A DNA stretch of 64,000 nt from Solirubrobacter soli DSM 22325 (GTDB lineage Bacteria; Actinomycetota; Thermoleophilia; Solirubrobacterales; Solirubrobacteraceae): positions 299,588 to 363,587 of the forward strand of contig NZ_KE384069.1 of assembly GCF_000423665.1 (NCBI RefSeq), given 5' to 3'. The position numbers and the translations under genes were made by a program. The notes under the pieces were generated by a model. The model was not told where the DNA came from and made no database searches. It saw only the letters and a list, made by a program, of their open reading frames with translations. Shown piece by piece: positions 31,542 through 40,471 of the stretch (position 1 is the stretch's first letter; every line of letters starts with the position of its first letter).

Positions 31542-33781
31542 CGGGTGAAGCGCACACGGCGCGTGGCCGTCGCGCGCTGCCCGGACGCGGTCGTCGCCGT
31601 CACCGTCAGCGTCGTCCGGGCGCGCGGCAGCCGCGCCACCCGCCGCGCGGCGGCCTTGGTCAGCCGGAGGGTCACCGTCGTCGTCGCGTCGACCGCGGCG
31701 TGCCGCCCGCCGGCGATGCGCGTCGCCGTGCGCCCGAGCCCGAGCCGGCGCGCGGTGGCCGCGTCGACCGTGAGGGTGGCCGTCAGCGAGCAGCGCGCCG
31801 TGCACTCGGCGCCGACGCGCAGCCCGCGACGCGCCACGCTCGACGCCCGCACGCTCCCCGCCACGCGGGACAGACGCAGCCCGAACGAGCCACTCGCCGG
31901 CTGCTCGCCCGTGGGCGGCGCGCCCGGACCGGGCGGCGCGGCGGCGGGCGGCGCCGCGGGGCCCCAGTCGGGGTCGCTGCCGCCCGCGACGACGAGCGGG
32001 CGCGCCGCGGCGGCGCACCCCGTGAGATCGGGGAGGTGCGCGACGTGGATGCCGTCGGCCTCCTCCCAGGCCAGGGCGTCGCCGGCCGGAGACCAGGTCG
32101 GGTCGCTCACGTCGCCGTTGAAGCCGGTCATGACGCACTGCAGCACGGGCTCCGGCCCTGCCGCGTAGAACCGCAGGTCGTTGTGCTCGCCGACGGCCAC
32201 GAGCCGGTCGCCGGCCTGGGTGAGCTCGCCATCCGTGAGCAGCGTCTCGACCGCGGGGTCGCCGAACCAGTCGCTGTAGCTGCCGCGCGGCGTGTGGATC
32301 CCGACCTGGCTCGTCCGCTGCGCGGCGAAGAAGACGAGCACGCGGCCGTCCGCGGTCCACGAAGGCGTGAGATAGCTGCCGAGCGAGTCGGCGAACACGC
32401 CGGGCTCGGAGCCGGTGTCCAGGCCGGAGAACGCCACGACCGGCCGGGTCCGGTCGCTCAACGGGCCGGTGTAGAAGTACTGGTAGGCGACCATCGTGCC
32501 GTCCGGCGAGATCTTGGGCGCGAGCGGCCCGATGTAGTACGAGTTGTCGACGCGCACGGTCTCGATCGGCGCGCCGATCCTCGACCCGTCGCGCCCGAAG
32601 CGATGCAGCCGGCGTGGCGTGCGGCCGTTCTCCTGCGTCTGGCGAACGGCCAGGATCGTGCCGTCGTCGGCCTGACTCGGCCACGCGTACCCGCCGTCGG
32701 CGGTGACGCGCGCCTCGCCGGACCCGTCGGGCGCCGCGAGGTACACGTCCCCGCCCTTGGCGTAGACGAGCGAGCCGCCGGCGGCGGGCGCCGCTGCGCG
32801 GGCGGGCGCCGCCGCGGCCTGCGCTCGCGCGCCGCCGCGCCGCGGCGCCCGGAGCGTGAACGCCGCGCGCTCGTCGCCCACCGCCACGACCAGCCGCACC
32901 CGCCGGGCCGGCTTTCGCAGCCGCAACGTCACCCGCCGCGCCGCCCCGCCCTTCACCGCGTAGCTCCGGGCCGCGCCGCCCGCGCGCACGGTCGCCGAGC
33001 ATGCGGCCGGGCACCAGACCGTGGCCTCCGCGGTCTTGCCGTCAGCGGTCAGGCGGGCGCCGGTGACCTCCGGCGTGAGGCGCTCGAGCGTCACCGTTCC
33101 CTCCCACCCGAACGGGCAGGCGACGGTGTGGCCGGGGTCCTCGCGCGGACAACGCTCGAAGGCCCGCTGCGCGGGCGAGGCGCTGACGGGGACGGAGATC
33201 CGGCGGTCGCCGAACCGTCCCGGAGGGACCGCGAACGCGATGTCGACCGGCGCCTGCCCGAGCGGTGGCACCTCCCGCAGCCCGGCGACCTGCAGCAGGT
33301 CGACGGCGATGCTCCAGCGCGTGTACGGGTCCGAGCACTCCATCGTCAGGACCGCGTCGCTCGACGGCCGGAGCACCAGTCCGGAGCCGAGCGAGGCGAT
33401 CGTGCCGCCGCCGGACGCGTCCGCGCGCTGCGGGGCGCAGCGGCCCGAGGTTCCGTAGAAGTCGGTGTACGTGCTCTCGACCTCCTGTGTCAACGTCGTC
33501 TGCGCGACCTGCTCGACGGGTGCCGCGACGCGGCCGTCGCGCAACGACACGTCCGGCATCGCGGCGCGCAGCGCGAAGCGCACGGAGGAGTCGCGCGCGG
33601 CGACGTTCTCGGTGCCGTCGTGGTCGGCGTCGTCGGGGTCGAGGTCGGCGCGGACCGTCTCGGCCCACGTGCCGGCGATGTCGCCGGTGACGCGATAGCG
33701 GATCGTCTCGGCGGCGCCGGCCGGCGCCGCGGCGGTCAGTGCGGCCAGCATCAAGCCGACCGCGAGGGTCTTCGTGTACAT
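31538..33781 (-). CDS. Secreted TolB/PD40-like beta-propeller protein
   Basis: A 747-residue exported protein. ATG 33781 gives a clear signal peptide (MYTKTLAVGLMLAALTAAAPAG is its start; cleavage near AGA-AET) with GGAG about 8 nt upstream. Residues 25-300 are unassigned beta-rich sequence with paired Cys. About 370-620 is a TolB/WD40-like propeller (SLVYAKGGDVYLAAPDGSG, AYQYFYTGPL, DPTWSPAGDALAWEE). After a Pro/Gly linker the last 110 residues are an Ig-like module with ECTARCSL. It is last in the sigma/ABC operon and overlaps the GH13 stop tail-to-tail by 4 bp (CTAG). It may be a target or sensor of that system. Confidence 0.72.
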   Translation of the reverse strand: MYTKTLAVGLMLAALTAAAPAGAAETIRYRVTGDIAGTWAETVRADLDPDDADHDGTENVAARDSSVRFALRAAMPDVSLRDGRVAAPVEQVAQTTLTQEVESTYTDFYGTSGRCAPQRADASGGGTIASLGSGLVLRPSSDAVLTMECSDPYTRWSIAVDLLQVAGLREVPPLGQAPVDIAFAVPPGRFGDRRISVPVSASPAQRAFERCPREDPGHTVACPFGWEGTVTLERLTPEVTGARLTADGKTAEATVWCPAACSATVRAGGAARSYAVKGGAARRVTLRLRKPARRVRLVVAVGDERAAFTLRAPRRGGARAQAAAAPARAAAPAAGGSLVYAKGGDVYLAAPDGSGEARVTADGGYAWPSQADDGTILAVRQTQENGRTPRRLHRFGRDGSRIGAPIETVRVDNSYYIGPLAPKISPDGTMVAYQYFYTGPLSDRTRPVVAFSGLDTGSEPGVFADSLGSYLTPSWTADGRVLVFFAAQRTSQVGIHTPRGSYSDWFGDPAVETLLTDGELTQAGDRLVAVGEHNDLRFYAAGPEPVLQCVMTGFNGDVSDPTWSPAGDALAWEEADGIHVAHLPDLTGCAAAARPLVVAGGSDPDWGPAAPPAAAPPGPGAPPTGEQPASGSFGLRLSRVAGSVRASSVARRGLRVGAECTARCSLTATLTVDAATARRLGLGRTATRIAGGRHAAVDATTTVTLRLTKAAARRVARLPRARTTLTVTATTASGQRATATRRVRFTR

Positions 33782-33803
33782 GTGGAGCTCCGGGTCGGAG
33801 GGT

Positions 33804-34418
33804 CTAGAGGCGGTCGCGGCTGAACGCGGCGAGCGCGAGCAGCCCGGCGGCGGTGGCGGCGAGCCACCAGCCGGCGGAGACATCTGTGCGAAGGAGCGGC
33901 GGGCCGAGCAGGCCGCGCGCGGCGGCGAACGCCAGCGCGACCCCGGCCACGACGGCGACCGGATCGCCGCCGCGCGCGGCCAACCCGAGTGCCAGCGAGG
34001 TCACGGCCGCCAGCTGCAACGTCAGGACGCGCGCGTCGACCCAGGCGGTCGCCGTGAGCGCGAGCAGAGCCAGCCAGAGCGCCGCCAGCGGCACGAGCGC
34101 CGCTCCCAGCAGCAGCACTCGGCGCCGGGCGAGCGTCGTCGGCAGCGCGTCGAGCGCCGGTTCCTGCAGCAACGTGACGGCGACGCCGGCCAAGGGGATC
34201 GTCGCCGCCTGGAGTGCCAGCGACTCGGCGGGAGCCGACCACAGCGCCGACACCACGCCGACGCCCGCGACCGCAGATCCGGCCAACGCCGCCACCGGCC
34301 CACGCGGCACCGCCCGCACGAGCGCGCCGAGCACGACGAGCCGCCGCGGCCCCGCGCCGGGCGCCTCGACGAACCGCACCTGGACGTCGCCACCGGTTGG
34401 CCGCGCGGGCGCGCTCAC
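33804..34418 (-). CDS. Integral membrane protein, second permease-like subunit of the ABC locus
   Basis: A 204-residue protein with about five hydrophobic segments and no soluble domain. The GTG start at 34418 overlaps the upstream permease stop. It has no family-specific motif that I recognise. Its position after an ABC ATPase and an ABC-2 type permease suggests it is a membrane partner of the exporter. An internal segment reads VTLLQEPALDALPTTLARRR, with alternating hydrophobic stretches on either side. Confidence 0.6.
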   Translation of the reverse strand: MSAPARPTGGDVQVRFVEAPGAGPRRLVVLGALVRAVPRGPVAALAGSAVAGVGVVSALWSAPAESLALQAATIPLAGVAVTLLQEPALDALPTTLARRRVLLLGAALVPLAALWLALLALTATAWVDARVLTLQLAAVTSLALGLAARGGDPVAVVAGVALAFAAARGLLGPPLLRTDVSAGWWLAATAAGLLALAAFSRDRL

Positions 34419-35235
34419 GCCGCCACCAACGTGGTCGTCGCGACGACGGCCAGCGCGGTCGCCGCCAGGCCGGCCCGCGCGGCCCGGCCTCGCGCGAGTG
34501 CCGCACCCGCGGCCGTCAGCGCGACCACGGCCAGGGCGAGGAGGTGCCACGCCATCGCGGCCGTGTCGAACCGCGCGATCTCGCCGCACAGGTACCCGCT
34601 GCCCGGCTCGCAGGGGACCCAGGTGTTCGGCACCGCGACGATGTCGTTGACGAGCGGGACCGCCCAGCGCAGTGACGTCTCGGGCGCCCATGCCGCCAAC
34701 GGCACCTCGGCGAACACGATCACGACGACCAGCAGCGCCGCCAGCTGCGCGAACGGGAGCACCCGCCCGAGCAGCACGCCGAACGCGCCCAGCGCCAGCA
34801 CCAGCAGCGGCCCCTGGGCCAGCTCGACGAACGCCGGCACCCGCCGCGTGCCGTGCTGGCTGACGATCAGCCCGTCGCTCGCCTCGAACAGCAGGTAGGC
34901 GAGCGCGACCAACCCCACTGCGAGCGGCACGACCGCGAACAAGGCCAGAAGCTGCGCGCCGGTGCGGACCCGCACGTCCTGGGGGAGCGTGTCGAGCAGC
35001 TCATCGGCACCCGCACGCGTGCTGCGCAGCGCCGCCAGGTTCGCGGCCACGAGCGTGCCGAGCGCCAGCGGCAGCACCGCGACGCCCATCAGCAGGAAGC
35101 TCTGCGCCTGCCGTCACGCTGCGCGCCCGCGGCGATCGCGAGCACGCTCAGCACGACGCCGGCCAGCACCAGCGGGTGCAGCGCCAGCCGTCGCGCCTCG
35201 ACGCCGGCCAGCGCGATCAGGCTGCGGCGCGCCAC
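34415..35235 (-). CDS. ABC-2 type permease, interrupted by a frameshift
   Basis: A membrane protein of about 273 residues if the frame is repaired. The N-terminal part starts at GTG 35235 behind GGAGGGGG, overlaps the ATPase gene by 19 bp and reads MARRSLIALAGVEARRLALH; it stops at 35089. The remainder runs in another frame as AQSFLLMGVAVLPLALGTL, then DELLDTLPQDVRVRTGAQLL and several helices, to 34415. Total length 821 nt is one short of a multiple of three, so one base appears to be missing between 35092 and 35113. Sequencing error, a real mutation or recoding cannot be separated here. An ATG at 35089 could start a 224-residue C-terminal product. Confidence 0.6.
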
Positions 35236-36071
35236 GCGTCCCCCTCCTCGAGCAGCAGCAGATACGCGTCCTCGAGCGTCGGCTCGACCAGCGAGGCGCC
35301 CGCCGGCGGCCGGCCGACCTGACGCAGCCGCCCGTCGGCCGTGCGCCACGCCACCACGGCGCCCGGCGAGCGCTCCGCGCCCACCCACACGCGCCCGCGG
35401 GCCGGGTCCACCAGTTCCGCCGGCGAGCCGCTTGCCAGCACCGCGCCTTCGGCCAGCACGACGACATGCGGGCACAACGCGGCCACGTCCTCGGTCTGAT
35501 GCGTCGACACCACGATCGTGCGCGAGCCGCCCAACTCCGAGATCAGCTCGCGGAACCGCAGCCGCTGCTCGGGATCGAGCCCCGCGGTCGGCTCGTCCAA
35601 CACGAGCAGCTCCGGGTCCCCGAGCAGGGCCTGGGCGAGCGCGAGCCGCCGCCGCATCCCGCCCGACAACGCGCGCGTGCGCCGCTGCGCCACCGACTCC
35701 AGCCCGACGAGCGCCAGGACCCGCCGGACCTCGTCGTGCCGCGGCCGCCGGTCCACGTGCTCCTTCAGGATCGCGACGTAGTCGAGGAACTCGAACGCCG
35801 TGAAGCGCGGATGGAAGCCCGGCTCCTGCGGCATGTAGCCGAGCCGGCGGCGGATCTCGGCGCGCTCGTCCGCCCGCCCCGGGTCGAGATCGAGCAGCCG
35901 CAGCGTCCCCGTGTCGGGCGCCAGCACCGTCGCCAGCACGCGCAGCATCGTCGTCTTGCCCGCGCCGTTCGGGCCCAACAGCCCCGTGATGCCGGCGTCG
36001 AGTCGCAGGTCCACGCCGCGCAGCGCGTGGGTGGACCCGAGCCGCTTGGTGATCTGTCTCGCCGTGACCAT
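35217..36071 (-). CDS. ABC transporter ATP-binding protein (ABC-2 exporter type)
   Basis: A 284-residue ATPase. Walker A is LLGPNGAGKTT, followed by LGYMPQEPGFHPRFTA with the Q-loop, the signature LSGGMRRRLALAQ, Walker B LLVLDEPTAGLDP and the H-loop STHQTED. This is the CcmA/drug-export type, not an importer subunit. The ATG at 36071 forms a TGATG junction with the preceding anti-sigma gene and has GGAG 7 nt upstream. ATG 36083 would add four residues. It is coupled to the permease, whose start lies inside its 3' end. Confidence 0.92.
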   Translation of the reverse strand: MVTARQITKRLGSTHALRGVDLRLDAGITGLLGPNGAGKTTMLRVLATVLAPDTGTLRLLDLDPGRADERAEIRRRLGYMPQEPGFHPRFTAFEFLDYVAILKEHVDRRPRHDEVRRVLALVGLESVAQRRTRALSGGMRRRLALAQALLGDPELLVLDEPTAGLDPEQRLRFRELISELGGSRTIVVSTHQTEDVAALCPHVVVLAEGAVLASGSPAELVDPARGRVWVGAERSPGAVVAWRTADGRLRQVGRPPAGASLVEPTLEDAYLLLLEEGDAWRAAA

Positions 36072-36883
36072 CACGCGCTCCATCCGTCCAGGCGCGAGCC
36101 GCGCCGCACCAACACCACCGTCGCCACCGCCAGCAGCGCCGCGAACGCCAGTTGCGAGCCACCGTCGAAGACCGCCAGCGCGTCGCCCGGACGGGCGGCA
36201 CCGGCGATCGTCCCGGCCACCCACAGGCCCGCGACTGTCCCGAACGCCGTCAGATGCGACACGTACGTCGCCAGCGCGAGGCTGGACAGCGTCAGGGCGA
36301 GCGAGGGCACCAGCCACGCGGACGCCGTCCAGGCCAGGCCCGGCAAGGCCAGTGCGGCGACGGCTGTCACGACGACCGTCGTCGTCACCACGGCCACGGT
36401 GCGCAGGAGCAGCACCCGCACGCTCGACGTCGGCGCGGCCAGGCTCAACTCGTGCGTCGGGTCGATCCCGCGCGCGAAGGTCGCCGCGACCCCCGCCACC
36501 GGCGCCAACGCGGCCACGCACAGGAACACCACCAGCCCGCGTTCGCCCTGGTAGGAGCCGACCACGGCGACCGCCAGCGCGATCGCCACCGCCCCGAACC
36601 ACGAGAGCGTGAACGCCGGCGTCACCGCGATCAGCCGCGCGACGTCCGCCCGGACCCCGAGGCGCTCCAACAACGTCTCGGCCAGTCGCGGCCGCGGCGC
36701 GTCGAGGCGGTCGACGATCTCGTTCCACGCGGCATCGAGGCGAAGCGGCGACACGAGCGTCCCGACCGTCGCCTGACAGCTCTCGCAGCCGACGACGTGC
36801 GCCTCGACCGAGTAGGCGTCGGCGGTGTCGACGTCCCCGCGCGCGTAGGCCGCCAGCAACGCCGGCTCGACATGCCAGCTCAT
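36071..36883 (-). CDS. Zinc-finger anti-sigma factor with multi-helix membrane domain
   Basis: A 270-residue protein. The first 60 residues carry a zf-HC2-type site (HVVGCESCQ, HxxxCxxC) typical of anti-sigma factors that bind ECF sigma factors. A membrane domain of about six helices from residue 95 onward is much larger than the single helix of a usual anti-sigma, so it may also be part of the transporter. ATG 36883 overlaps the sigma stop (ATGA), and the stop overlaps the ATPase start (TGATG), so sigma, anti-sigma and ATPase are translated as a chain. Confidence 0.8.
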   Translation of the reverse strand: MSWHVEPALLAAYARGDVDTADAYSVEAHVVGCESCQATVGTLVSPLRLDAAWNEIVDRLDAPRPRLAETLLERLGVRADVARLIAVTPAFTLSWFGAVAIALAVAVVGSYQGERGLVVFLCVAALAPVAGVAATFARGIDPTHELSLAAPTSSVRVLLLRTVAVVTTTVVVTAVAALALPGLAWTASAWLVPSLALTLSSLALATYVSHLTAFGTVAGLWVAGTIAGAARPGDALAVFDGGSQLAFAALLAVATVVLVRRGSRLDGWSA

Positions 36884-37425
36884 ATCGCCAGCTCCTCTCG
36901 CAATTGGATGCGCGCACGCAGCATGCGCGTCTTGACCGTCCCGGCCGGGATGCCGAGCAGGCGTCCCGCCTCGCGCGTCGTCAAGCCGTCGAGCACCGTC
37001 GCCTGCACGACCGCGCGCAGCTCGGGGGAAAGCCGATCCAGCGCGCGGCCGAGGTCGCCGTGCTGGACGTCGAGCAGGACCTGCTCCTCGGCCGACGGCT
37101 CGTCGGCGGGCCGCTCGAAGGACACGAACTCGCGCGCCGGCCGGCGGCGGATCAGGTCGATCAGGCGACGGACGCCGATGCCCCAGATCCAGGCGCCGAC
37201 CTCGCCGTGGCCGTCGTAGCGGCGCGCCGAGCGCCACACGGCGACGAAGGTGTCCTGGACGGCCTCGTCGACGATGTCGGGGTCACCGCAGCGGCGTGTC
37301 AGCCGCAGCGTCAGCCAGGGCGCGTGTCGCTCGTAGAGCGCGCGAAGCGCGGCGCGATCGCCCTCGGCGATCGCGGCCAACAGCGCTTCGTCATGCGCGG
37401 CCGTGGGGGTCTTCGTCTTCCTCAC
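36880..37425 (-). CDS. ECF-type RNA polymerase sigma factor
   Basis: A 181-residue sigma factor. Region 2 is ALRALYERHAPWLTLRLTRR through VQDTFVAVWRSARRYDG, with WIWGIGVRRLIDLIRRR. Region 4 is ALDRLSPELRAVVQATVLDGL plus the HTH TTREAGRLLGIPAGTVKTRM. The GTG start at 37425 has AGGACGG about 6 nt upstream. It heads the minus-strand operon with anti-sigma, ABC exporter and propeller protein, and probably drives its own transcription as most ECF factors do. No convincing ECF promoter was identified in the 92-bp upstream gap. Confidence 0.9.
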   Translation of the reverse strand: MRKTKTPTAAHDEALLAAIAEGDRAALRALYERHAPWLTLRLTRRCGDPDIVDEAVQDTFVAVWRSARRYDGHGEVGAWIWGIGVRRLIDLIRRRPAREFVSFERPADEPSAEEQVLLDVQHGDLGRALDRLSPELRAVVQATVLDGLTTREAGRLLGIPAGTVKTRMLRARIQLREELAI

Positions 37426-37480
37426 ATCCGTCCTGTCGCGCCGACCGCGCAGAACGGTTCATATAGCGAAGAGGAAGTTC

Positions 37481-37507
37481 GAGCGCCCCGCCCGGTGCGG
37501 GGCGCTC
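37481..37507 (-). terminator. Intrinsic terminator of the sugar ABC operon
   Basis: Perfect 11-bp stem GAGCGCCCCGC / GCGGGGCGCTC with loop CCGGT, starting 11 nt after the stop of the ABC ATPase (minus strand). On that strand a pyrimidine-rich run (AACTTCCTCTT) follows. It also insulates the upstream sigma operon. Confidence 0.75.
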
Positions 37508-37517
37508 GGGTTGGGGC

Positions 37518-38705
37518 TTACTTGGCCGAGAGCGCCCGGCCGGAGTCGGCGTCGAAGAAGTGCAGCTTCGTCGAGTCGATCCAGACCTCGGTCTGCTCGC
37601 CGGTCTTGGCGCGGCTCTCCGCGTCGAGGCGGGCGACGACGACGGCCTCGCCCTCGTCACCGCTCTCGGAGATGCCGCCCTGGTCCTCCATCAGCGCGTC
37701 CATGTGCGAGCTGCCCGTCATCTGGTCGGCCTTGACGCCGAAGTGGACGTAGAACTCCGCGCCCATCGCCTCGACGAGGTCGAACTTCGCCTGGAACGTC
37801 GTCCCGCGAGCGCGAGTCTCGGCCGGCACGCGCGTCGCGTCCTCGAAGTCCTCGGGCCGGATGCCGGCGATCAGCTTCTTGCCCGGCTCCACGCGCCCGA
37901 TCCGCTCGCGGATCTCCTGCGGCAGCTGCACCGAGACCATCGGCAGCTTCGCCGAGTCGCCGTCGATCGTCGCCGGGAGGAAGTTCATGCCCGGTGAGCC
38001 GATGAAGCCGGCCACGAACAGGTTCCTCGGGTTGTTGTAGAGCTCCATCGGCGACGCGACCTGCTGGAGCTCGCCGCTGAGCATGATCGCGACGCGGTCG
38101 CCCAGCGTCATGGCCTCGGTCTGATCGTGGGTCACGTAGACCGTGGTGACGTCCAGGCGGTGCTGGATCCGCGCCACCTCCGCGCGCATCTGCACGCGCA
38201 GCTTCGCGTCGAGGTTCGACAGCGGCTCGTCCATCAGGAACGCCTTCGGCGAGCGCACGATCGCGCGGCCCATCGCGACGCGCTGGCGCTGGCCGCCGGA
38301 CAGGTTCGCCGGTTTGCGCTCGAGGTGGTTCTGCAGGTCGAGGATCTCGGCCGCGTCGTTGACCTTGCGGTCGATCTCCTCCTTCGGCGTCTTCGCCAGC
38401 TTCAGCGCGAACGCGATGTTGTCTCGCACGGTCATGTGCGGGTACAGCGCGTAGCTCTGGAAGACCATCGCGATGTCGCGGTCGCGAGGGGCCTTCTTGT
38501 TGACGACCTCGCCGCCGATCCGCAGCTCGCCGGCGGTGATGTCCTCGAGGCCGGCGATCATGTTCAGCGCGGTCGACTTCCCGCAGCCCGACGGGCCGAC
38601 GAGGATCATGAACTCGCCGTCGGCGATCTCCAGGTTGAGGTCCTTGACGGCCGTGTAGCCGTCGGAGTACGTCTTGTAGACGCCGTCCAGAACGATGTCT
38701 GCCAT
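37518..38705 (-). CDS. Sugar ABC importer ATP-binding protein (MsmK/UgpC type)
   Basis: A 395-residue importer ATPase. Walker A is GPSGCGKST, followed by FQSYALYPHMTV, the signature LSGGQRQRVAMGRA, Walker B LMDEPLSNLDAKLR and VTHDQTEAMTL. A C-terminal TOBE/MOI regulatory domain (GIRPEDFED onward) is typical of MalK/MsmK/UgpC. ATG 38705 opens the protein as MADIVLDGVYKTYSDG. It energises the permease pair encoded just upstream, 2 bp away. Having the ATPase in the cluster suggests a dedicated, not a shared, subunit. Confidence 0.95.
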   Translation of the reverse strand: MADIVLDGVYKTYSDGYTAVKDLNLEIADGEFMILVGPSGCGKSTALNMIAGLEDITAGELRIGGEVVNKKAPRDRDIAMVFQSYALYPHMTVRDNIAFALKLAKTPKEEIDRKVNDAAEILDLQNHLERKPANLSGGQRQRVAMGRAIVRSPKAFLMDEPLSNLDAKLRVQMRAEVARIQHRLDVTTVYVTHDQTEAMTLGDRVAIMLSGELQQVASPMELYNNPRNLFVAGFIGSPGMNFLPATIDGDSAKLPMVSVQLPQEIRERIGRVEPGKKLIAGIRPEDFEDATRVPAETRARGTTFQAKFDLVEAMGAEFYVHFGVKADQMTGSSHMDALMEDQGGISESGDEGEAVVVARLDAESRAKTGEQTEVWIDSTKLHFFDADSGRALSAK

Positions 38706-38707
38706 AT

Positions 38708-39541
38708 CTACCCCTTGACCGCGCCTGACGTGAGGCCGGAGACGATGCGGCGCTGGAAGATCAGCACCATGATGAGGATCGGGATCGTCACGACCACCGC
38801 GCCTGCCGCGATGGCCCCGCTCGGATCGGTGAACTGCGACGCGCCGCGGAAGAACGACAGCGCGACCGGTGCCGTACGGGACGCGTCGGTCGCCGTCAGC
38901 ACGTTGGCGAACAGGAAGTCGTTCCACGCCGAGATGAACACGAGGATGCCCGCGGTGAACACGCCCGGCATCGCCAGCGGCAGGATCACCCGCCGGAACG
39001 CCTGCGCACCCGACGCGCCGTCCATCTGCGCCGCCTTCTCGAGGTCCCACGGGATCTCGCGGAAGAACGCGGACAGGATGTAGATCGACAGCGGCAGCGA
39101 GAACGACAGGTACGGCAGGATCAGGCCCAGCCACGTGTCATACAGGCCGATGTTGCGCCAGACGTTGAACAGGCCGCCCACGATCGAGATCGCGGGGAAC
39201 ATCGAGATCGCGAGCGCGCCGGCGAGGATCGCCGTCTTGCCCGGGAACTGCAGGCGGGTGATGGCGTAGGCCGCCATCGACGCGAACGTGAGCGCGACGA
39301 CGGTCGTGATCATCGCGATGCCGATCGAGTTGACGAGCGCGTGGTTGAAGCCCAGGCCGCCCTGGAAGACGGCGCTGTAGTTGTCGGTCGTCCACTTGGT
39401 CGGGAAGAACTTCTGATCGCCGATCGTCGTCGGGTCCTTCAGCGACAGCGACACGATCCAGAGCACCGGGATCAGCGCGTAGGCGAGGACCACGACGGTC
39501 CCGATCGCCCAGAGGCCCTTCTGCTTGCCAGAGGTTTCCAT
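38708..39541 (-). CDS. Sugar ABC importer permease, MalG type
   Basis: A 277-residue permease of the carbohydrate uptake transporter-1 group with six helices. The cytoplasmic EAA loop reads [20 protein letters not shown] and docks onto the ATPase. The segment [11 protein letters not shown] is characteristic of MalG-like subunits. It ends 2 bp before the ATPase gene and starts 6 bp after the MalF-type gene. Confidence 0.94.
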   Translation of the reverse strand: METSGKQKGLWAIGTVVVLAYALIPVLWIVSLSLKDPTTIGDQKFFPTKWTTDNYSAVFQGGLGFNHALVNSIGIAMITTVVALTFASMAAYAITRLQFPGKTAILAGALAISMFPAISIVGGLFNVWRNIGLYDTWLGLILPYLSFSLPLSIYILSAFFREIPWDLEKAAQMDGASGAQAFRRVILPLAMPGVFTAGILVFISAWNDFLFANVLTATDASRTAPVALSFFRGASQFTDPSGAIAAGAVVVTIPILIMVLIFQRRIVSGLTSGAVKG

Positions 39542-39547
39542 GATCCG

Positions 39548-40471
39548 TTACCTCCGTTCAGGGCTCGCGCCCAGGAAGCGGAAGAAGATGAACGCGATCA
39601 GCATCACGCAGAAGAAGATGAGGATCGCGACCGTTGAGCCGAGGCCGAGGTTGAGGCGGTTGACGAGCTGGTTGTAGCCCAGGATCGACACCGTCTCGGT
39701 GTTGTTCGCGCCGCGGGTGATGATGAAGGCGGCGTCGTAGATCCGGAACGCGTCGAGCGTGCGGAACAGGATCGCGACCATCAGCACCGGCTTGATCAGC
39801 GGCAGCGTGATCTTGGTGAACCGCTGCCAGGAGCTCGCGCCGTCCATCTTGGCCGCCTTGTAGAGGTCGTCCGGCACAAGGGCCAGACCTCCCAACAAGA
39901 GCAGGGCTATGAAGGGCGTGGTCTTCCAGACCTCCGCGAAGATGATCACGAAGAACGAGCCACCCCGTGTGGTCAACGGCGGCGGGTCGAGGTTGAACAG
40001 CGCGACCGCGAAGCCCGTCGCCGGGTCGAACGCGAGCCGCCAGGCGAACGCGGCGACCACCGTGACGGCGCCGTAGGGCACCAGGACGGAGGCGCGGATC
40101 GCCGTGCGGGCGAAGATCGCGCGATACATCGCCTGCGCGATCAGCATGCCGAGCACGACCTCGAGCGCGACCGAGATCACGGTGATGAACAGCGTGTTGC
40201 CGACGTCGGTCCACCAGGTGCTCGAGGTGAGCACGGTCGAGTAGTTGGAGAGCCCGACGAACTCACCGGCGTCCGGGAAGCGCAGGTCTGCGCGGCGCAG
40301 CGAGAGCCAGAACGCGTAGAGGATCGGGAAGCCCGCGACGAGCAGCATCACGGCCACGGCCGGCGCGCACAGCATCCAGGCGAGCTTGCGCTCCTGCTTG
40401 GCGCGGTCGGTGAGGCCGCTGTGCGCGGCGGGCGCGGCAGGCGTCGTGGCCTGCGTAGCGGCGACGGCCAT
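39548..40471 (-). CDS. Sugar ABC importer permease, MalF type
   Basis: A 307-residue permease with six helices and a short N-terminal extension. The EAA loop reads YKAAKMDGASSWQRFTKITL. It pairs with the MalG-type subunit. The ATG at 40471 is joined to the binding-protein stop as TGATG, so translation is coupled. Confidence 0.94.
   Translation of the reverse strand: MAVAATQATTPAAPAAHSGLTDRAKQERKLAWMLCAPAVAVMLLVAGFPILYAFWLSLRRADLRFPDAGEFVGLSNYSTVLTSSTWWTDVGNTLFITVISVALEVVLGMLIAQAMYRAIFARTAIRASVLVPYGAVTVVAAFAWRLAFDPATGFAVALFNLDPPPLTTRGGSFFVIIFAEVWKTTPFIALLLLGGLALVPDDLYKAAKMDGASSWQRFTKITLPLIKPVLMVAILFRTLDAFRIYDAAFIITRGANNTETVSILGYNQLVNRLNLGLGSTVAILIFFCVMLIAFIFFRFLGASPERR

Noticed and set aside
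37426-37480. ECF-type promoter (GAAC...CGTT) before the minus-strand sigma gene
   Set aside because: Candidate -35 and -10 elements are spaced about 20 bp apart, outside the 16-17 bp of known ECF promoters, so the match is not convincing.
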